Assembly (NCBI GenBank): GCA_021781415.1 | Contig: JAJXWW010000144.1 | Location: forward strand, 1 to 64,000 | Reading direction: 5' to 3' | DNA from: Planctomycetota bacterium | GTDB taxonomy: Bacteria > Planctomycetota > Planctomycetia > Gemmatales > Gemmataceae | Length of the DNA stretch: 64,000 nt | Part shown: positions 16,056 to 25,440 of the stretch, piece after piece | How positions within the stretch are numbered: the first letter of the stretch is position 1 | Layout: every line of letters starts with the position of its first letter | Notes under the pieces: generated by a model | What the model was told of the DNA's origin: nothing | The model's input: the letters and a program-made list of their open reading frames with translations, nothing else | Databases searched by the model: none | Made by a program: the position numbers and the translations under genes

Positions 16056-17015
16056 ATGTTTGGCACGCCGGTTTTTGCTTTCTTCTCTTCCGAATGGCTC
16101 GATCGCGGCATCGACTTCTGCACCCGTCTGGCTCCGGCAAACAGCTTTTTCGCTTGGGATTTCAACATTCGTTCGCTGTTGGCGACCGTTCTGGTCGGCT
16201 TGTGCTGCGCCTCGCTCGGTTCGCTGGTGGTGGGAAGCCGGATGGCCTTCTTCAGCGACGCGCTCGCGCACTGCTCTTTTGCCGGCATCAGCATCGGCTT
16301 CTTTCTCTTTCTGTTGTTCGGTTCGCGCGGCGGGCACGATTTCTTCTGGGATTGGGTGACGGCCGTCATGGCCGTGTTCGGCATCGTGGCCGGCTGTGGC
16401 ATCGTCTGGGTGCGCACGCGCACCGGACTGAGCAGTGACACGGTCATTGGCGTTTTCTTTGCCGGCGCGGTCGGCCTGGCCGCCGCCCTGCGCGATCTCC
16501 TGCGCAATCGCGCGCTCTTCAACCTGGAAGACTTTCTGTTCGGCGATCCCCTGCGCGTGTCCAGCGGGCAAATCCTCGTCCTCGCCGTGTTGCTCGCGGT
16601 CGCGCTCCTGCTCCTCGCCGGTATCTACAACCATTTGTTGCTGGCCAGCTTCAATCAGAGCCTAGCCCTGTCGCGCCGCGTGCCGGTACAAACGGTGCAA
16701 TACCTCTTCATCGTCCTCCTGGCGCTGACCGTGAACCTCTGTTTGCGCTTCGTCGGCGCGCTGCTCATCAACGCCTTGCTCATCATCCCGGCGGCGACGG
16801 CGATCAACCTCAGCCGCAATATGCGCCAGCTGTTCTGGCGCACCGTAGCGCTCAGCCTCACTTGGTGTCTCGTCGGCCAATGGGTGAGTTGGGAAATCGG
16901 CATCGGTACCAAAAACCAACTCGGCCTCTCCGGCACGATTGTCTTGTTGAACGTCTGCGCCTTTGTCGCATCGCTGGCCCTGTCTCCCTGGCTACGCGCG
17001 CGGGGGGCGGGGTAA
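16056..17015 (+). CDS. metal ABC transporter permease (ABC-3 family)
   Basis: A 319-residue inner-membrane permease of the ZnuB/TroC/MntB family (PF00950), with 8-9 hydrophobic helices. ATG 16056 follows AAAGGGG. Family signs include the SDALAHCSFAGI loop (residues about 66-77), which contacts the ATPase, SSDTVIGVFFA and the late GALLINALLIIPAATA helix. It would import zinc, manganese or iron. No ATPase or substrate-binding protein gene is adjacent, so the partners must lie elsewhere. The loop before the second helix block, rich in aromatic residues, is somewhat longer than usual. Confidence 0.88.
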   Translation: MFGTPVFAFFSSEWLDRGIDFCTRLAPANSFFAWDFNIRSLLATVLVGLCCASLGSLVVGSRMAFFSDALAHCSFAGISIGFFLFLLFGSRGGHDFFWDWVTAVMAVFGIVAGCGIVWVRTRTGLSSDTVIGVFFAGAVGLAAALRDLLRNRALFNLEDFLFGDPLRVSSGQILVLAVLLAVALLLLAGIYNHLLLASFNQSLALSRRVPVQTVQYLFIVLLALTVNLCLRFVGALLINALLIIPAATAINLSRNMRQLFWRTVALSLTWCLVGQWVSWEIGIGTKNQLGLSGTIVLLNVCAFVASLALSPWLRARGAG

Positions 17016-17060
17016 GGAGATCGACAATTTTCTGGACGGAGCTATTGACTTCTCCCGCAT

Positions 17061-17080
17061 TGTGGATAAACTTATCCATA
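17061..17080. promoter_or_regulatory. head-to-head DnaA-box-like palindrome
   Basis: TGTGGATAA (complement of the DnaA consensus TTATCCACA) and TTATCCATA face each other with two bases between, forming TGGATAA-AC-TTATCCA. A possible promoter, TTGACT with TAAACT 16 bases later, overlaps it. It could be a DnaA site or an operator for the gene at 17136. Confidence 0.4.
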
Positions 17081-17135
17081 TATCCTCTGCATCCGCCGCT
17101 TTTCCCACCTGGCGGGTTCTGGGTCAAGGAGTTCG

Positions 17136-18557
17136 ATGATGCAAGCACGTTGCCTCTCCTTATCCTGGGGCTATGCGATGGCCCTGCTGCCAATTCTCTT
17201 TCCTGCCGCCGTCCGCGCCGTGGATCTCGACCGACCGCCGATCGAGTACGGCACCACCGAGCCGCACAATGCCGTCGAACGATTGCAAGAACGACTCAAG
17301 GACGGACGGACGAAGCTGAGTCACGAAGAGGGGACCGGCTATCTGCGATCGCTGCTGCGCGAGTTGAAGGTGCCGCAATCGTCGCAGATGTTGGTGTTCT
17401 CGAAAACGAGTTTGCAGCGCCAGCGCATCAATCCGCGCACGCCCCGCGCCATTTACTTTGCCGACGATGCCTACGTCGGCTTTTGCCAAAAGGGCGATGT
17501 GTTGGAAGTAACCGCCGTCGATCCGCAACTCGGCGCGGTCTTTTACTCGCTGAGTCAGAAGAAGAGCGACCGCCCGCGACTTCTCCGGCAAACGGATAAC
17601 TGTTTGATCTGCCACGCTTCCTCGTTCAATCGGGGCTATCCGGGTCACTTGGCGCGTTCGGTGTTCGCGGACAACGCGGGGATGCCGCTCTTGGCTTCGG
17701 GGACTTATCGCATCGACCACACCAGCCCGCTGCGGCAGCGTTGGGGCGGATGGTACGTCAGCGGCGATAGCGGCAAACAGATGCACCTCGGCAATCTGAT
17801 CGCGCGCGGCAATCCGCGCCCAGAGGACATCGACAATTCGGAGAACCTCAATGTCGCCCATCTGAATCGCTATTTCCGCACCGAGCCGTATCTGACCCCG
17901 CACAGCGACATCGTGGCCCTGATGGTGATGGAACACCAAACCGAGATGCAAAATCGCCTCACCCGCGCCAATTTCTCGACGCGCATCGCGCTGCGCGACG
18001 AGACCGAGTTCAACAAAGCCCTGGGCCGAAAGACGGGGTATCGCTCCGAGAGTACCCTCAGCCGCATCCAGAACGCCGGCGATCCGGTCGTCGAGTACAT
18101 GCTGTTTTGCGAAGAAGCCCAATTAACCGATCCGATAAAGGGCGTATCGGGGTTCGCCGAGGAGTTCGTCAAAGCCGGGCCGCTCGATGGCAAGGGACGT
18201 TCGTTGCGGCAATTCGACCTGAAAAAACGCTTGTTCGCCCATCCGTGCAGCTATGCCATTTATTCCGAGCAATTCGACGCCTTGCCGTCGCCGGTAAAGG
18301 ATTACATTTTGCATCGCTTATGGGAAGTGTTGAGCGGCAAGGATACGAGCAAGACGTTCGCGCATCTTTCCGCGGAAGATCGCCGGGCTATCTTGGAAAT
18401 ACTGCGCGAGACGAAAGCGAACCTGCCGGCCGAATGGAAGGCGAAGGCATCCGCGCCCGCGCGCCAACCTCTCTCCCTGAGAGTCCGTCCGATAAGCTCG
18501 ATCTCCGGGGGGCGATCCGTGGAACCTCATTCGGCCAATTCGGCGTCCTTGAGGTAA
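17136..18557 (+). CDS. secreted protein with a CxxCH heme-binding motif
   Basis: A 473-residue exported protein. AAGGAG precedes two adjacent ATG codons, and a signal peptide (YAMALLPILFPAAVRAV) follows. NCLICHASSFNRGYPG near residue 167 is a c-type heme attachment site (C-x-x-C-H), so the protein is probably a periplasmic cytochrome c-like protein; no second heme motif is seen. SGTYRIDHTSPLRQRWGGWYVSG just after it is well ordered and recurs in planctomycete proteins annotated only as hypothetical. The last 31 bp overlap the convergent VWA gene, so the C-terminal tail may be a late extension. Confidence 0.85.
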   Translation: MMQARCLSLSWGYAMALLPILFPAAVRAVDLDRPPIEYGTTEPHNAVERLQERLKDGRTKLSHEEGTGYLRSLLRELKVPQSSQMLVFSKTSLQRQRINPRTPRAIYFADDAYVGFCQKGDVLEVTAVDPQLGAVFYSLSQKKSDRPRLLRQTDNCLICHASSFNRGYPGHLARSVFADNAGMPLLASGTYRIDHTSPLRQRWGGWYVSGDSGKQMHLGNLIARGNPRPEDIDNSENLNVAHLNRYFRTEPYLTPHSDIVALMVMEHQTEMQNRLTRANFSTRIALRDETEFNKALGRKTGYRSESTLSRIQNAGDPVVEYMLFCEEAQLTDPIKGVSGFAEEFVKAGPLDGKGRSLRQFDLKKRLFAHPCSYAIYSEQFDALPSPVKDYILHRLWEVLSGKDTSKTFAHLSAEDRRAILEILRETKANLPAEWKAKASAPARQPLSLRVRPISSISGGRSVEPHSANSASLR

Positions 18558-19795
18558 GTGGCGCGGCCGAGTGGGCGGAGCGCTTCGTGCTGGCGGTGGT
18601 ACGTCTCTTCGCGGTTGAACAGCCAGAGCAGGCGCGTGTGGCGATGGGTCGGACGCGGCGGAACGGGGGCGTAGCCGTCGGTGAAGACGATCGCCCCATC
18701 GTAGTCGCGGTGTCGATTTAGGAACTCGATGACGGCCGTGAAGTCCGTGCCGCCGCGGCCTTTGACTTCGATGTTGTGTCGGGCGCGTTTGAGCGTCTTC
18801 GGCTCGCCTTGGACCTGGGTATCGAACTGGATTACGTCGATTGCTTCGATGCCGTACTTGAAGAAGCGGTTGATCGTCGAGAAACCCAATGCCAGATCGG
18901 AGCTGGCCATCGAACCGCTGACATCGACGGCGAACAATAGACGCGTGGTGAAATCGTAGCGGCTGCCCATGTACTGGAAGCCGTAGCGGCGGTTCGGCTT
19001 CATGCGCGTCAGTCGGCGGTGGACCGAGAGAACGCTGGCCCGAAATTGGCGCAAGACGGATCGATAATTGAGGCGCGGTCGCAGCTCGGCCAGGATGCGC
19101 TCTTTCCAGCGTCCCGGAATCGAACCCCAGGAATCCGACTCGAATGCCGTCCGGATGCGCTCGTCGATCTGGTCGATGCGCAACTCGTCCGATCCCCACT
19201 CTTCCGCGTTCTCCCAACCGCATATTCGCGGACGAACGTAGTCGTCCAGAGAGGAACCAGCTCCCGAACCCGCTCCCGCCTCGCCTCCCGTTCCCTCCTC
19301 CGCTTCGGAGACGGCTCGCTCGCCCCGACCGGAACCGCCGTCTCCTCCCATCGGAGACAAGTCGGGAACACTGGGCCGCGCATCGTCGGAGTCAAGTCGA
19401 TCCGCCAATCGACGATAGTAAAACTCGTAATACTGCCGGTCGAAATCGGCGCATCCGAAAACGTCTCGAGCGCGCGGCAGCGGCAGCGTGGTTTCCAGAT
19501 ACTCTTGCAGCGTCAGATTGCTGGCCGCGTAGGCTAACTCGGCATTGCCCGGACGCCGCGCGTACGGGTGCTTCAACAGAATGCGCATCGCTTCCAAGGC
19601 GAGTAGCTGTTCCAATTCGTTGCGATTCAACGAGTCGATGAATACGGGATTGTATTCCACGCGGCCCTGCCGAACGCGGATATTACGGATGCGCGGCTCG
19701 ATGGCCAGTTCGTGCGTCGTCCACACGCCGAACAGCAGCGGTTCCACCAGAAACCACTTCTCGACGACCTGGCGGATGCGTTCGCGGGCAGACAT
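18527..19795 (-). CDS. VWA-like metallopeptidase-domain protein (DUF2201 type)
   Basis: A 422-residue soluble protein. The N-terminal half resembles the DUF2201 metallopeptidase-like domain (LEAMRILLKHPYAR in place of a full HExxH), then a Gly/Ser/Glu-rich linker at about 150-185, and a C-terminal VWA-like domain with the MIDAS motif DVSGSMASSD near 290 and FTDGYAPVP near 375. It pairs with the MoxR-type AAA ATPase encoded 1 bp upstream; such AAA/VWA pairs act as chaperones or metal-insertion machines. Target unknown. The 3' end overlaps the convergent CxxCH gene by 31 bp. Confidence 0.88.
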   Translation of the reverse strand: MSARERIRQVVEKWFLVEPLLFGVWTTHELAIEPRIRNIRVRQGRVEYNPVFIDSLNRNELEQLLALEAMRILLKHPYARRPGNAELAYAASNLTLQEYLETTLPLPRARDVFGCADFDRQYYEFYYRRLADRLDSDDARPSVPDLSPMGGDGGSGRGERAVSEAEEGTGGEAGAGSGAGSSLDDYVRPRICGWENAEEWGSDELRIDQIDERIRTAFESDSWGSIPGRWKERILAELRPRLNYRSVLRQFRASVLSVHRRLTRMKPNRRYGFQYMGSRYDFTTRLLFAVDVSGSMASSDLALGFSTINRFFKYGIEAIDVIQFDTQVQGEPKTLKRARHNIEVKGRGGTDFTAVIEFLNRHRDYDGAIVFTDGYAPVPPRPTHRHTRLLWLFNREETYHRQHEALRPLGRATYLKDAELAE

Positions 19796-19796
19796 A

Positions 19797-20894
19797 TCAA
19801 TCGACCTTAATTCCCTTGACGTAATCGCTCAGCAACTCGACGAGAGGCATCGATTCGGCGGCGAAGGCCATCGCCTTGTCGTACTTCGGATTCTCCAAGA
19901 GCGAGGCCAAATGGGCCACGGCTTCGCGCTCTTGAGCGCTCTGCAAGAACTTCATGTATCCCAGCAGATTGGCGCGGGCTTTGTTCTCCTTTTCGGAGGG
20001 ACAACGTCCGGAGTTGAGCCAGAGGGCGATCTGTTCGTTCAGTAGAATCAAATCTTGGAGGGATAGCTCCTTCAACAGTTTTTTGTACTTGTCCAGTTGT
20101 AGAAGAATCTGTTCCGGCGTGACCGGCAGCGCGCGCACCAGGCTTTTCTTGAACTTCATCGCCGTGCTGGTGCCGACCATGCCGGCGATGATTTTGATGT
20201 GGAGATCCTCGATGCGCTCCAGCGGCGCGATAAAGTTGGCGACGCGGACCCAGGCGCGCCGATCCGGCGTCTTCACGAGGCCCGCATGCGCCGTTAATTC
20301 GTCTTCGTCGCCGGTCTTTTCGTCGCCGTCGAGATACGAGTTGTTCTGTTGAATGAAGGCGGTGACGCGCGGATCGATGCCGTTCTCGGCGGCCCAAAGC
20401 AGCCAGTCTTCCGCCGTCGGGGCGAACTCGTAGAGGTTGAAGCGCGAAACGAGGGCCGGGTCCAGGTCGGTCAGTTGATACTCGTCCCCCTCGTTGACGG
20501 CGGAGACGACGATGCTGCCTTCGGGCAGACTCTTGCCGGCCAGCGTCTTATTTAGCGCCAATTCGTGTATCGATTGGAGGATTTCCGGCCGGGCGCGATT
20601 CAGTTCGTCGAGGAACAGCACGATCGGCCGGCCGTCCACAGGCCACCAGTAGGGCGGCAGAAAGAGGGATCGCCCCGTAGCCTCGTCTTTGTGCATCAAG
20701 CCGATCAGATCGCCCGGATCGCTCATTTGACCGAGGAAAAAGGCGGTAACACTCAGCCGCCGTTCGCGTTCGTAAAAGCGACGCACGATCTCCGATTTGC
20801 CGATGCCGTGCTTGCCGATGAGCAGGACGTTCTGCTCCGGCGGCGTCAAGCGGAGAACTTCGAGCAGCTCCTTCACGTCGATGCGAATGGCCAT
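19797..20894 (-). CDS. MoxR-type AAA ATPase
   Basis: A 365-residue AAA+ ATPase. Walker A GKHGIGKS is at about 27-34, Walker B IVLFLDELNRA near 95, sensor 1 IVVSAVNEGD and the arginine segment DPALVSRFN follow, as in MoxR/AAA_5 proteins. The stop is 1 bp from the start of the VWA partner, and the gene upstream (20923-21654) is 28 bp away, forming a three-gene operon. It is expected to remodel a protein target presented by the VWA protein. Confidence 0.93.
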   Translation of the reverse strand: MAIRIDVKELLEVLRLTPPEQNVLLIGKHGIGKSEIVRRFYERERRLSVTAFFLGQMSDPGDLIGLMHKDEATGRSLFLPPYWWPVDGRPIVLFLDELNRARPEILQSIHELALNKTLAGKSLPEGSIVVSAVNEGDEYQLTDLDPALVSRFNLYEFAPTAEDWLLWAAENGIDPRVTAFIQQNNSYLDGDEKTGDEDELTAHAGLVKTPDRRAWVRVANFIAPLERIEDLHIKIIAGMVGTSTAMKFKKSLVRALPVTPEQILLQLDKYKKLLKELSLQDLILLNEQIALWLNSGRCPSEKENKARANLLGYMKFLQSAQEREAVAHLASLLENPKYDKAMAFAAESMPLVELLSDYVKGIKVD

Positions 20895-20922
20895 TCCTCT
20901 CCCTCCGTCGAATCCATTCCCC

Positions 20923-21654
20923 TTACGGTAGCGGCTCTTTTTTGTCCTCTTTTGCGAGGCTCTGATGCGTGGTCCACGATTGGCTCGAGGGCAAACCGGC
21001 TCGTCCCACCAGTTGAAAGCGGATGCCCTTCTGATACAGTTGCCGCAGCGACACGATCGCCGTTTGCAGATGGGGCAGATAGTCCTTGAAGTTTTTGAAT
21101 GGGATGGGCAAGACCAAAGACTGATCCTTGGACATCTTGATAAACAGATTCAGCTTTTGCGCATCCGACTCGCTCATAAAATCGAAGCGTTCTACCTTGG
21201 CCAGTTTGCGAACGTGGGCGAGGATGGCCTGCGAGTACAAATCCCGCACCTTGCTCCGTTTCGTTCGCAATGCCTTCTGCCGGTCCAACTGTTGCTTGCA
21301 ATGGCGGACGAAAGTTACCACTTCCTCCAAGTCGCCGACCATTGCCGAATGGCTACCGTGGGCCTCTTGAATCGTCAGCCGATTTTCTTCGTCCACTTGG
21401 AGGCGAAAACGGATGCGGAGCGAGTGATAGTAATACGCTTCGGGATTGTGGATCGCAAAAGCGTAGACGAACCGAGGTTTGTCCTCCGGACGGACATGAT
21501 AGTGGCCCGTCGCGTCCACGCCGTCGAGACGTTCGAGTCGGGCCTTGAGGTCGGCGGCAACTTTATCTCGCTCCGCCGGTTCGACCACCAGGGGATTCGT
21601 TCCGGGAAAGTCCTCGCGCATCAACTTCTGTATCGTGCGGGTTTGTATCGTCAT
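20923..21654 (-). CDS. hypothetical protein in AAA/VWA operon
   Basis: A 243-residue soluble protein without signal peptide or membrane segment. I do not recognise a family. Residues about 50-110 look like an alpha/beta domain (GHYHVRPEDKPRFVYAFAIHN, IRFRLQVDEENRL); the second half is mainly helical and basic, with a final serine-rich tail. It is the first gene of the operon with the AAA ATPase and the VWA protein, so it may be the substrate or adaptor of that pair. Confidence 0.75.
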   Translation of the reverse strand: MTIQTRTIQKLMREDFPGTNPLVVEPAERDKVAADLKARLERLDGVDATGHYHVRPEDKPRFVYAFAIHNPEAYYYHSLRIRFRLQVDEENRLTIQEAHGSHSAMVGDLEEVVTFVRHCKQQLDRQKALRTKRSKVRDLYSQAILAHVRKLAKVERFDFMSESDAQKLNLFIKMSKDQSLVLPIPFKNFKDYLPHLQTAIVSLRQLYQKGIRFQLVGRAGLPSSQSWTTHQSLAKEDKKEPLP

Positions 21655-21778
21655 CGCTGCTCTTCAACCGAGACCGAATCCTCAAACGCCCACGTTTTCA
21701 GCCGTGGGGAGGCAGGTTCCAACATACGATTAACCGGGGCTCGATTTCAAGCTCAGCTCATCGGATCCGCGCATTTAA

Positions 21779-21856
21779 GGCGAACCGGCAGCGTAAGCTG
21801 CCGGGTGGTCCGCACCGCCGGGCAAGGCGAACCGGCAGCGTCAGCTGCCGGGTGAA
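21779..21856. repeat. REP-like palindromes, family 1
   Basis: Two copies of CGAACCGGCAGCGTAAGCTG-type palindrome (GGCAGC...GCTGCC) 56 bp apart between the operon start and the next gene. The same family occurs at 44534-44640 and 60003-60170. Confidence 0.8.
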
Positions 21857-21866
21857 GATGCAGTTG

Positions 21867-22340
21867 TCACGATCTCTGTCGCTTCAGATGCACGACGATC
21901 AATTTACCGTCCTTAAATGATGTTGGACGACTTCCCTTTCCCCAATCGGAGGAAAAGCCCCATTTCATGGTGTCTTCCTCGATTTCGTAGAGGACGCTCC
22001 AGACGACTTTCCCCTCTCCCTTGGACAAGGTGAGGTCCATCGTCTTGGGATTCTTGTCGGTCCCGAGTGCGAACGCGCCGCTCCGTTCGACGGTCTGCGT
22101 TTTGAAGAGAACTTTGCCCTCTTTGGTAAAGACGATCTCTTCCTTCCCAAGGGGGCCGGGAAGGACTCTCCCGTCCAATTCAACGGATGAGAGAGTCCAG
22201 GCTCCCTGAATCTTTTCGAGTTCGGCACGATTCGCCGATTCGTTCGACGGAGGATTGTCTGCGACGGCGCGGCTACTTCCCGAATGATACGGGAAATAGG
22301 CCGCGCCCAGGAGAAAAAGCAAGGCAAGCGTCGAACGCAC
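21867..22340 (-). CDS. TIGR03067-type planctomycete secreted protein
   Basis: A 157-residue protein with signal peptide (STLALLFLLGAAYFPYHSG) and one TIGR03067 domain: KIQGAWTLSSVELDGRVLP near 43-62, then LGTDKNPKTMDLTLSKGEG, YEIEEDTMKWGF and RPTSFKDGK. The family is found almost only in planctomycetes and a few other environmental bacteria. The fold is lipocalin-like beta; function is unknown. Confidence 0.9.
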   Translation of the reverse strand: MRSTLALLFLLGAAYFPYHSGSSRAVADNPPSNESANRAELEKIQGAWTLSSVELDGRVLPGPLGKEEIVFTKEGKVLFKTQTVERSGAFALGTDKNPKTMDLTLSKGEGKVVWSVLYEIEEDTMKWGFSSDWGKGSRPTSFKDGKLIVVHLKRQRS

Positions 22341-22380
22341 GATCTATTTCCTCCTCGAAAGACAATCGTTTCCGTCGTCT

Positions 22381-25300
22381 TTACGGCTTCGTTTTCGATG
22401 GCGAAGCAACGGGTTTGCCGCGCGCGATGTTGATGTAGTATTGCTGGATCATCGCGGCGTATTCGGGCGGCATCTTCTCGTTGAGGGCTTGTTTGATGAG
22501 TTCGCGCTGGCGCGGCGGCAGATGGAGGAATGTCCCGTCGCCTCGTCCGTCGTTGAGACGCGAGGGAGCATTGTTCTTCTGACCGTCGGCAACGCGGTTG
22601 CCGCTGCCGCGACTCTCGTTCTTCTCTTGGCTCTTGCCGGGTTTCTCTCCTTGGCCTTGCCCCGGTTTTTGTCCTTGACCGGGCTTGTCCCCTTGGCCTT
22701 GACCGGGCTTCTCGCCTTGTCCTTGTCCGGGCTTTTCGCCTTGGCCTTCACCTTGTCCTGGCTTTTCTCCTTCCCCTTCGCCCTCGCCTTTCTCGCCGGC
22801 TTGGGCCGTGGCCGAGTTGAGGGTTTGCAATGCCTGCTTCAGTTGCTCGGCGGCTTCCATTTGCCCGTCGTTGGCGGGTTGGGCTTCGCCCTGTTGCAAC
22901 TTCTGGGCGGCTTGAGCCAGTTTCTCACCGGCCTTTTGCAGTTGAGGCTTCACGATGGACGGCGCTTGGGCCTGGGCCTGTGCCAGCGCGGCCTCGGCGG
23001 CTTTGTTGGCGGCTTCCGACTTGGCCAGCGCCTTGGTGGCTTCCATGAGTTCCTTCTGCGCTTGGGCCAATTCGCCGGCGTTCTTGGCTTCCTCGGGCAT
23101 GGGCGCGCCTTCCGGGGCTTCGCCTTGTTCGCCCTTCTTTTGAGCGGCGTCTTGCAGTTCGCCGAGCGCTTTCTTCTGTTCTTCCAACGCCTTTTTCAGA
23201 TCGCCTTTCTCCAAGGCTTCCGCCGCTTCGCGGGCCGGTTGCTTGGCCTGCGGCGCGTCTACCTTGTCGGCCTTCTCGGCGACTTGCTTTTGCAGCTTGG
23301 CCAGGTTCGGCTTGGACTCTTGAGGTTTGCCCGCCATTTTCTCTTTGGCGGCAGCCGAGTCCTTGGCCGCTTGCTCGGTCTGTTCCAACGCCTTGGCCAC
23401 CTGCTGGGCCGCGTTGGACGGATCGACTTCGGACTGCATCGCCGCTTGCTCCGCCGCCTCGGCCCCCTTCTTCTCGTCGAGCGCCTTGGCCACTGCCTTT
23501 TGAGCCTCCTTCAACTTCTCGACGGCCTGGTCCGCTTTCTGAGCGGCGGGAGGCAATTGCTTCTTATCGAGATCGCTTTTGGCGGCTTCCATGTGCTTCG
23601 CACCGTCTTCGACGTGCTTGGCCGCTTCCGGCGCGGACTTCTCCAACTCTTTGCCCAACTCCTTCGTTTGCGGCGTGAGTTCGCCCTGTTCCTTGGCCAA
23701 TTTGTCGGCGTCCGTCTTCTCCGGCTTTTTGGCTTCGTCGGCGACTTTACCTTCTTTCTTAATCATCTCTTCCAGTTTGCGGTCGGCATCTTCGAGTTTG
23801 GCGATCTCCTCGCGCCGTTTCTCGATCTCGGCCACTTGCTCGGCCAATTCCTTCTTGGCTTCTTCCAACTTGCCGAGCGCCTCGTCCTGCTTGGCCACGG
23901 CAGGTTTCGCCTCCTTGTCCTTCAGCGGCTTCGTCGCCTGTTCCATTGCCTTGGCCGCCTTGTCGAGAGCCTTATTCGTCTCCGGCTTAGACGCGCTGGG
24001 TTGTCGGGCGAGGTCTTCGGTACGCTTGCCCAAGTCTTCTTGCTTCGGTTCCAGATAGGGCAAACGCTGGGCTTGCTCGGTCTTGCCGGCTTCGTCCGCT
24101 TTGTCGCGCAGATCCTTTTGTTCCTTGATAATCTGTTCGACCTGGGCGAGCTTGTCTTTCAGATTGGCCAGCGGATCGGCTTGGGCCTTCTCCGCGTCGG
24201 CGAGCAGACGATCGAGTTCGGCTTGAATCGCCTTCCATTGGGTCAGCGCACCATCTTGCGGCGGAATCGCCTTGTTCGCATCCGAACCGCGCGCGCCCAG
24301 CCCGCGCTGTGCGCTCTGAGCCTCGCGCAGGATCTTTTCGAGCGGATCGAACTTCTGGGCCAACTCCTTGGCGTGCGGTACGATCGCCGATTGCACGGCA
24401 CGCGCGTCGAACTCCAGGCTGGCTTGTCGGCTGCTCAGGCCGCGCGCCCACGAGAGATACAGCTCCGCCAATTCATTGGGTTTGGCATCGGGCTTTTCCA
24501 TTTCCGGGGTCGTTCGCGTGCTTTGCTTCACGCCTTCTTGATCTTCGATGGCGCGCTCCACTTTTTGCCGCGCCTCGCGCAGCGCGGACAAACGGTCTCG
24601 ATTACCGTGCAGAATGCGGGCCAACTCTTGAATGTCGCCGCACGCCTGCCACTGGATCTGTGCTGCCATGCGCCACTGTCGCTGCCGTTCGACCGGAGCG
24701 CCGTAGCCGCGCATGTGACGGCTGGCCGCGAGCATATTGTCGAGTAGATTCGACGAACGGAGGACCGCTTCCATGCGACGAAGGCGTTCCGCGTGTTCGG
24801 GCGGCAACAGCTTTTTCAGTCCGTCCAGCTGCGCGAGCAGGGTGCTGAGATCGCGGTGCAAGAACGTCTCTTCACCGGCGAGTTTCTCCGTCCGAAAGCG
24901 AAGGTCGCCGTTCTTGGGCAGTTTGGCGGCGTTCTCGTCCTCCCAGGCCATCTGCACGTTTTGCAGATAGTGATCGAGTTCGTCGCGGGACATTTTGTCG
25001 AGCCGTTCCGCCGCTTCATCAATGCTCTTGATGGCGTCGAAGCGCGCCAGCAGGCTTTTCAGACCCAGGACGATCTGCTCGTGCCGGGTTTCAACTTCCT
25101 TCAGATGTCCGTCGCGCGTCGTACCATCGGCTTTGTCGGCTTTGTCCAAGGCGGCGATGAGTTGCAACATCTGTTCGCGGCTCAGCCCGCCGAGCGTGCC
25201 GGACATTTGGTCGAGCAGTTGTTTCTCCGCCGTTTTGTCGAGGCGGTTGTATTCGAGCAAACGAATCGTGGTCTCGACGCGGCGAACGAGCCGGTCGGTC

Positions 25301-25440
25301 TCAACCTTGATTTGCCTTTGCTTTTCCCGCTGCGTCGCCAGATCGGCAACGGACTCCGCCGCCCGCGGCGCGGAGCCGGACCAGGATAGGCTCGCCAGAG
25401 CCATCCAAACCACAACGCCGATCTTTCTTGTGCGAAGCAT
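22381..25440 (-). CDS. large exported coiled-coil protein with Lys/Glu/Gln-rich repeats
   Basis: A 1019-residue protein. ATG 25440 opens a signal peptide (KIGVVVWMALASLSWSG). Residues about 30-380 are helical; 400-850 are long Ala/Lys/Glu coiled coil; residues about 900-960 hold tandem EKPGQGQG-type units, and the last 60 residues form a conserved-looking tail (RLNDGRGDGTFLHLPPRQR). It ends the MoxR-DUF58-BatA-VWA-DUF4175 cluster and follows the DUF4175 gene; cluster partners in planctomycetes often carry this architecture. It may be a structural periplasmic component. A 768-codon antisense open frame is a compositional shadow. Confidence 0.88.
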   Translation of the reverse strand: MLRTRKIGVVVWMALASLSWSGSAPRAAESVADLATQREKQRQIKVETDRLVRRVETTIRLLEYNRLDKTAEKQLLDQMSGTLGGLSREQMLQLIAALDKADKADGTTRDGHLKEVETRHEQIVLGLKSLLARFDAIKSIDEAAERLDKMSRDELDHYLQNVQMAWEDENAAKLPKNGDLRFRTEKLAGEETFLHRDLSTLLAQLDGLKKLLPPEHAERLRRMEAVLRSSNLLDNMLAASRHMRGYGAPVERQRQWRMAAQIQWQACGDIQELARILHGNRDRLSALREARQKVERAIEDQEGVKQSTRTTPEMEKPDAKPNELAELYLSWARGLSSRQASLEFDARAVQSAIVPHAKELAQKFDPLEKILREAQSAQRGLGARGSDANKAIPPQDGALTQWKAIQAELDRLLADAEKAQADPLANLKDKLAQVEQIIKEQKDLRDKADEAGKTEQAQRLPYLEPKQEDLGKRTEDLARQPSASKPETNKALDKAAKAMEQATKPLKDKEAKPAVAKQDEALGKLEEAKKELAEQVAEIEKRREEIAKLEDADRKLEEMIKKEGKVADEAKKPEKTDADKLAKEQGELTPQTKELGKELEKSAPEAAKHVEDGAKHMEAAKSDLDKKQLPPAAQKADQAVEKLKEAQKAVAKALDEKKGAEAAEQAAMQSEVDPSNAAQQVAKALEQTEQAAKDSAAAKEKMAGKPQESKPNLAKLQKQVAEKADKVDAPQAKQPAREAAEALEKGDLKKALEEQKKALGELQDAAQKKGEQGEAPEGAPMPEEAKNAGELAQAQKELMEATKALAKSEAANKAAEAALAQAQAQAPSIVKPQLQKAGEKLAQAAQKLQQGEAQPANDGQMEAAEQLKQALQTLNSATAQAGEKGEGEGEGEKPGQGEGQGEKPGQGQGEKPGQGQGDKPGQGQKPGQGQGEKPGKSQEKNESRGSGNRVADGQKNNAPSRLNDGRGDGTFLHLPPRQRELIKQALNEKMPPEYAAMIQQYYINIARGKPVASPSKTKP

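Noticed and set aside
22441-24747. A 768-codon plus-strand open frame opposite the coiled-coil gene
   Set aside because: It is the antisense of a Lys/Ala/Glu/Gln-rich coiled coil, whose codons give Leu/Phe/Arg-rich sequence without stops. The minus frame has a signal peptide and a known planctomycete architecture.
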